Of a stretch of DNA of 64,000 nucleotides, positions 60,536-64,000 are shown piece after piece. A model generated the notes under the pieces. It made no database searches. It was not told where the DNA came from and saw only the letters and a list, made by a program, of their open reading frames with translations. Location of the stretch: the NCBI GenBank assembly GCA_016124635.1, contig WGNJ01000013.1:186001-250000 (forward strand), given 5' to 3'. Within the stretch, counting starts at the first letter, position 1. The number at the start of each line of letters is the position of its first letter. The position numbers and the translations under genes are program-made. The DNA is from Alphaproteobacteria bacterium (GTDB taxonomy: Bacteria; Pseudomonadota; Alphaproteobacteria; Micropepsales; Micropepsaceae).

Positions 60536-62800
60536 ATGCGGGTGGGACCTCGACAAATCATAGCGAATGTGAAGAAGCGGCTACCGGCGTGGCTTTTGCC
60601 GCGCGCGGTCATCTTCGTGTTGCTCGCTGGCCTCATCTATTCGGGTTTGCTCGATCCACTCGAGCGGCTGCTTTCCGATTGGCGCTTCGAACTTGCCACG
60701 CGTCCCGCGAGCGGGACGCTGACGGTTGTCGAGATCGATGCCTCTTCGTTACACAAGCTCGATACGTGGCCTTGGCCGCGCGGCTACTACGCTCAGGCGA
60801 TCGAGAATCTGCGCCGTGCCGGTGCACGCAACATCGGCATCGACGTAGACTTCTCAGGTCACGCCGATCCCGGCGAAGATGCCAAGCTGGCCAATGCAAT
60901 CGTCGAAGCCCATGGCGCTGTGATTTTGCCGGTATTCATGCAGCCGGCGCGCCAGCTCGACGGCAGCAAGAAGCTCACGGAAATTCTTCCCAACGATCGC
61001 CTGCGCCAAGGCGCGTTTTTTGCGAGCGTCAATCTCATTCCGGAAACCGACGGTGTTCTACGCAAAGGCTACTTCGCCCTGGAGACGGGCGAGGGCTTGC
61101 GTCCGTCGCTCGCAGCCGCACTACGCGGCGCAGTGTCTCCGCGTACGGACGCGTTCTACATCGATTTCGGCATAAGCCTGCCGACCATCACCCGGCTCAC
61201 ATTTGCCGACGTTCTGGCGAACAACTTCGATCCGAAGCTTGTCGCGGGCCGCAACATCTTGATCGGCGCGACGGCGCTCGAGCTCGGCGACGAATTCGCG
61301 GTACCCGTGCACGGGATTGCCTCGGGCATTTATCTTCATGCGCTAAGCTATGAGAGCATCGTTCAGGATCGCACGCTGGTCCGGCCGTCGCTGCTTTTCA
61401 CACTGCTCATTGCGCTCCTAGTCATAGCGATTCTTGGTCGCGAACGGAAAGAATGGTCGTGGGTTTCGGTGCTCGCGCCGCATTCGACAGTCTTTGCGCT
61501 CGCTTTCGGCGCACCGCTCGCGATCCAGATGATCGCGCCCGTGAGCATGGACGCTTCGCCGATCATCGCCGCTCAGCTCTTGTGTTTGATGCGCACAGTC
61601 GGTGCCGAGCTCGAGCGGCGCGCGCGGGAAATCTTTCAGCAACGTGCTCTGGCGGCGCGCCAGCACGCGCTCGTGGCGCTCGCGGTCAAGGACTCGACCG
61701 ACGGCATCATCGTCACCGATGCCGAAGGTTGCATCGAGCTCTGCAACGAGCGCGCCGCGACTTTGCTCAAGCTGAATAACCCCGCGACAGCGATCGGCCA
61801 GAGTCTGACCGGCCTCGTCCCGGACTTTCCGACCTATCCGACCGAGCGCGCGCCCGGTAGTGGGGCGCGGGTGCCCAGCGACTGTTTTCCGGTCATTCAA
61901 GACTTCAAGCTCGGCGAACAGATTGTCGAAGTGTCGAGTGATTGGACGCTCTGCGAAGACGCGAGCGTCAAGGACGTCGCGGGTGGTCACATCTATGTTC
62001 ATACCCTGCGCGACATCTCGGCGCGCAAGCGCATGGAGGAAGCCGAGCAGCAGCTGAAGGAGACGTTGATCGCGGCTTCGAAAGCCAAGAGCCAATTCAT
62101 TCACTCGATGAGCCACGAGCTGCGCACGCCGTTGAACGCAATTATCGGCTTCTCGGAGATGATCAGCCGGCAGACGGCGGGCCCGCTCGCCAATCCGACT
62201 TATACGGAGTACGTCAAGCTCATCCACGACGGTGGTAAGCACCTTCTTTCCGTCGTCAACGACGTGCTCGATGTGACACGCCTAGAGACCGGCGATATCA
62301 AGGCCGACAAAGAACCCGTGCCGTTGCGTACGTTCGTCGAGAGAATGATAGAGGATCGCGAGCTAGACGACGCGAAGCAGCTGCACGTCGATATTCCCGA
62401 AGCGCTGAAAATCCTCGTCGATCGCAAGATTTTTGGGCAGGCGCTGCAGCACCTTCTTTCCAACGCCTGGAAATTCACGCGTGACGACGGTCGCATAGAT
62501 ATAAGTGCGCGGGTCGATGGAGAGCGCGACGTCGTCGTCGAAGTGCGCGATAACGGTGTCGGCGTCGACCCGGAGAAATTGCCGAAACTCACGCAATCCT
62601 TCTTCCAGGCGGATCCGTCGCTGAGCCGCGCGCACGGCGGCACCGGATTGGGCCTTTTCCTTGTCACCAAATATATTGCCCTGCATGGCGGCACGTTGGA
62701 CCTCCAAAGCGAACCGGGGCAGGGATTCCTTGCGCGGATGCGCTTTCCGAACGCGCTCGCGGCGGCTTCGTCATCACCCACGGCTCGCGCCGTCGCCTGA
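60536..62800 (+). CDS. CHASE2-PAS hybrid sensor histidine kinase
   Basis: About 754 residues. N-terminal helix (about residues 22-42), a periplasmic CHASE2 sensor (RFELATRPASGTLTVVEID to about 270), three more helices (about 275-355: LLFTLLIALLVIAIL, FALAFGAPLAIQMIA, AAQLLC), a PAS-like segment (GIIVTDAEGCIELCNERA), a HisKA domain with phospho-His527 (SHELRTPLNAIIGFSEM) and an ATPase domain (RDNGVGVDPEKLP, GGTGLGLFLVTKY). Autokinase for an unknown response regulator. Start uncertain between ATG 60536 and GTG 60569. Probably linked functionally to the FecR/TpsB pair. Confidence 0.88.
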   Translation: MRVGPRQIIANVKKRLPAWLLPRAVIFVLLAGLIYSGLLDPLERLLSDWRFELATRPASGTLTVVEIDASSLHKLDTWPWPRGYYAQAIENLRRAGARNIGIDVDFSGHADPGEDAKLANAIVEAHGAVILPVFMQPARQLDGSKKLTEILPNDRLRQGAFFASVNLIPETDGVLRKGYFALETGEGLRPSLAAALRGAVSPRTDAFYIDFGISLPTITRLTFADVLANNFDPKLVAGRNILIGATALELGDEFAVPVHGIASGIYLHALSYESIVQDRTLVRPSLLFTLLIALLVIAILGRERKEWSWVSVLAPHSTVFALAFGAPLAIQMIAPVSMDASPIIAAQLLCLMRTVGAELERRAREIFQQRALAARQHALVALAVKDSTDGIIVTDAEGCIELCNERAATLLKLNNPATAIGQSLTGLVPDFPTYPTERAPGSGARVPSDCFPVIQDFKLGEQIVEVSSDWTLCEDASVKDVAGGHIYVHTLRDISARKRMEEAEQQLKETLIAASKAKSQFIHSMSHELRTPLNAIIGFSEMISRQTAGPLANPTYTEYVKLIHDGGKHLLSVVNDVLDVTRLETGDIKADKEPVPLRTFVERMIEDRELDDAKQLHVDIPEALKILVDRKIFGQALQHLLSNAWKFTRDDGRIDISARVDGERDVVVEVRDNGVGVDPEKLPKLTQSFFQADPSLSRAHGGTGLGLFLVTKYIALHGGTLDLQSEPGQGFLARMRFPNALAAASSSPTARAVA

Positions 62801-63018
62801 CACGACGACGACGCGCGAAACGACGCTGCGTTCCAAAGGTCACACAATTCGCTTCCTGCGGGCATCGAGTAGGTGCCGCACGCTTGGTTACGGGTGAGGA
62901 AGACACGTCGAATCCGCTTGCGCAGTCGCACGTCTCTTGGCTCAAATGAGCTGCTTGGGGGCGGCCTTTGGGGAAAGGGGCTGCGCCACGGATTTGCGCG
63001 GTTTTTTGGGGGGCTGCC

Positions 63019-64000
63019 TTGACGTCCGAAGTCATGCTGCTGAACACGCAGGGCGCGGCGCTTGCGGCCGATAGCGCGCTGACTGCGATCGAGTACCACG
63101 AGAACGGCACCGCCAGCATTCGCTATCAGACCGGTACCGAGAAGATCTTCATTCTCGACCAGAAGCTGCCTGTCGCCAGCATGATCTTCGACGTGGCGGA
63201 GTTCTATCGTTACCCGTGGGCGACGGTGTTCGACGCATTTGTCGCGAGGCACCCGTCGTCGGGCAACAGCGTCGCCAAGGTTGCCGGCTCCGTTGTCACC
63301 TTCATCTCGAAATGGACGAGCGGGGAGGATGCGGAGCTCCGCAAAGCTCTGCCGATCGACGATGTGCAGGAGCGGCTGAGCTTCGCGATCTACATTGCAG
63401 CGCTGGTACAGCGATATTGGCAATGCACCGAACTCGCGGGCGCCGTCGATGAGCGCCGCCCGACGCAGACCGAAATGGCGCGCGCGCTCGATATGCTACG
63501 CTTCGAGACGCAATACTCGGGCGACTACTTCCAAAATCTCTTCATGCCGTTCGGCGAAACGCCGCAACGCCGCCCCATCATTGCTCAGAGCAATCCGCGT
63601 CTCGTCGCCTTGCTCGAGGCCTATCTGGACCGGCTGCTCGCCAGCATGCTGCGCGCAATGTTCGGCGAAGGCACGATACCGCCGGAGATAAAGTCTCAGC
63701 TCGCCGATCTGACGATCGCCTCCTGCGTAACCGATTGGATTCCGCCGGGCGTGCCGAAAACGGGCATCGTGTTTGCGGGCTACGGCGCCAACGAAGTGCG
63801 CCCGATGTATCTGGAGCTGAAGATCGCAAGCGCCTTCGGCGGCATCGTCAAACATCAGGTCGTCTCATCGGGCTCGCCAGGCCCGAACGAACCCGCGATC
63901 ATCCGCTCGTTCGCGCAGGCCGATCTGATCGACGCGCTCCTGCGCGGCGCGCAGCCCGGCTACAAATACGTGCTCTTCCAATTGATGCGCCAAGGTATCG
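63019..64000 (+). CDS. Ntn-hydrolase/proteasome-like protein, truncated by the window
   Basis: At least 327 codons, open to the right edge. Start TTG 63019 (an ATG follows at 63034). The N-terminus VMLLNTQGAALAADSALT, then TEKIFILDQKLPVASMIFDVAEFYRYPWATVFDAFV, has the layout of the proteasome beta/HslV-type Ntn-hydrolase fold (AADSxxT strand, KIF-x-L, hydrophobic helix). The remaining part (residues about 110-327) is not recognised; GIVFAGYGANEVRPMYLELK is a further strand-like signature. Assignment to the fold is inference. No catalytic N-terminal Thr is visible without processing. Confidence 0.55.
   Translation, partial: MTSEVMLLNTQGAALAADSALTAIEYHENGTASIRYQTGTEKIFILDQKLPVASMIFDVAEFYRYPWATVFDAFVARHPSSGNSVAKVAGSVVTFISKWTSGEDAELRKALPIDDVQERLSFAIYIAALVQRYWQCTELAGAVDERRPTQTEMARALDMLRFETQYSGDYFQNLFMPFGETPQRRPIIAQSNPRLVALLEAYLDRLLASMLRAMFGEGTIPPEIKSQLADLTIASCVTDWIPPGVPKTGIVFAGYGANEVRPMYLELKIASAFGGIVKHQVVSSGSPGPNEPAIIRSFAQADLIDALLRGAQPGYKYVLFQLMRQGI

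Overview
The window is a high-GC, gene-dense chromosomal segment, probably from an alphaproteobacterium and possibly of the order Hyphomicrobiales. This rests on gene families and gene order: a BigR/SqrR sulfide divergon, a patatin / acetoacetate decarboxylase / 3-hydroxybutyrate dehydrogenase operon, PAS_5 proteins, FNR/FixK-type boxes and small porin-like beta-barrels. I saw no rRNA, tRNA, insertion sequence, CRISPR array or prophage block. An XRE/S24 repressor-like gene is present but has no phage neighbours.

Layout. 0.6-5.2 kb: CPBP protease, TPR protein, LuxR solo, ornithine-cyclodeaminase-like enzyme, XRE/S24 regulator. 5.4-12.2 kb: outer-membrane barrel, prolyl oligopeptidase, lipoprotein, an overlapping MscS channel and MFS pair, small membrane protein. 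12.6-19.1 kb: membrane-anchored nuclease-like protein, a universal stress protein behind a perfect FNR box, TPR-sulfotransferase, lactate dehydrogenase, second barrel. 19.2-22.6 kb: a membrane-anchored Clp/Hsp100 ATPase with a C-terminal release-factor-2-like region that lacks the GGQ domain. 22.7-31.5 kb: methyltransferase, TauD-type dioxygenase, small exported proteins, sugar dehydrogenase, MFS exporter, candidate sRNA, DAO-type oxidoreductase, stress-membrane protein, ABM enzyme, YciB-like protein.

31.5-34.2 kb is a ketone-body/PHB-type operon. 34.4-41.7 kb holds a FecR-domain protein, Uup ABC-F ATPase, small exported proteins, a GFA enzyme, a CheY-like receiver, a retropepsin-like protease and DinB. 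41.8-45.4 kb holds ArsR translationally coupled to two SRPBCC proteins, a third SRPBCC protein, an alpha/beta hydrolase and a Met/Gln-rich exported protein.

45.4-53.8 kb is a sulfide-response region. bigR, an RND adaptor, an RND pump and a TauE-type permease run leftward. Sulfide:quinone reductase, a DUF2892 protein, a persulfide dioxygenase-like enzyme and thioredoxin 2 run rightward. A reasonable model is that sulfide is oxidised by SQR, the resulting persulfide is converted to sulfite by the metallo-beta-lactamase protein, thioredoxin reduces persulfides, and TauE and RND export products. A near-perfect FNR-type box precedes sqr.

53.8-64 kb holds HMCES/YedK, two neighbouring PAS_5 proteins (one a GGDEF cyclase), a two-partner-secretion transporter divergent from a FecR protein with a Gly-rich tail, a CHASE2 histidine kinase, and a truncated Ntn-hydrolase/proteasome-like protein at the right edge.

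The strongest candidate for something undescribed is the Clp/RF2-like fusion. Next are the membrane-anchored PD-(D/E)XK-like protein, the TpsB/FecR/CHASE2 set without a visible TpsA, and the edge proteasome-like gene.
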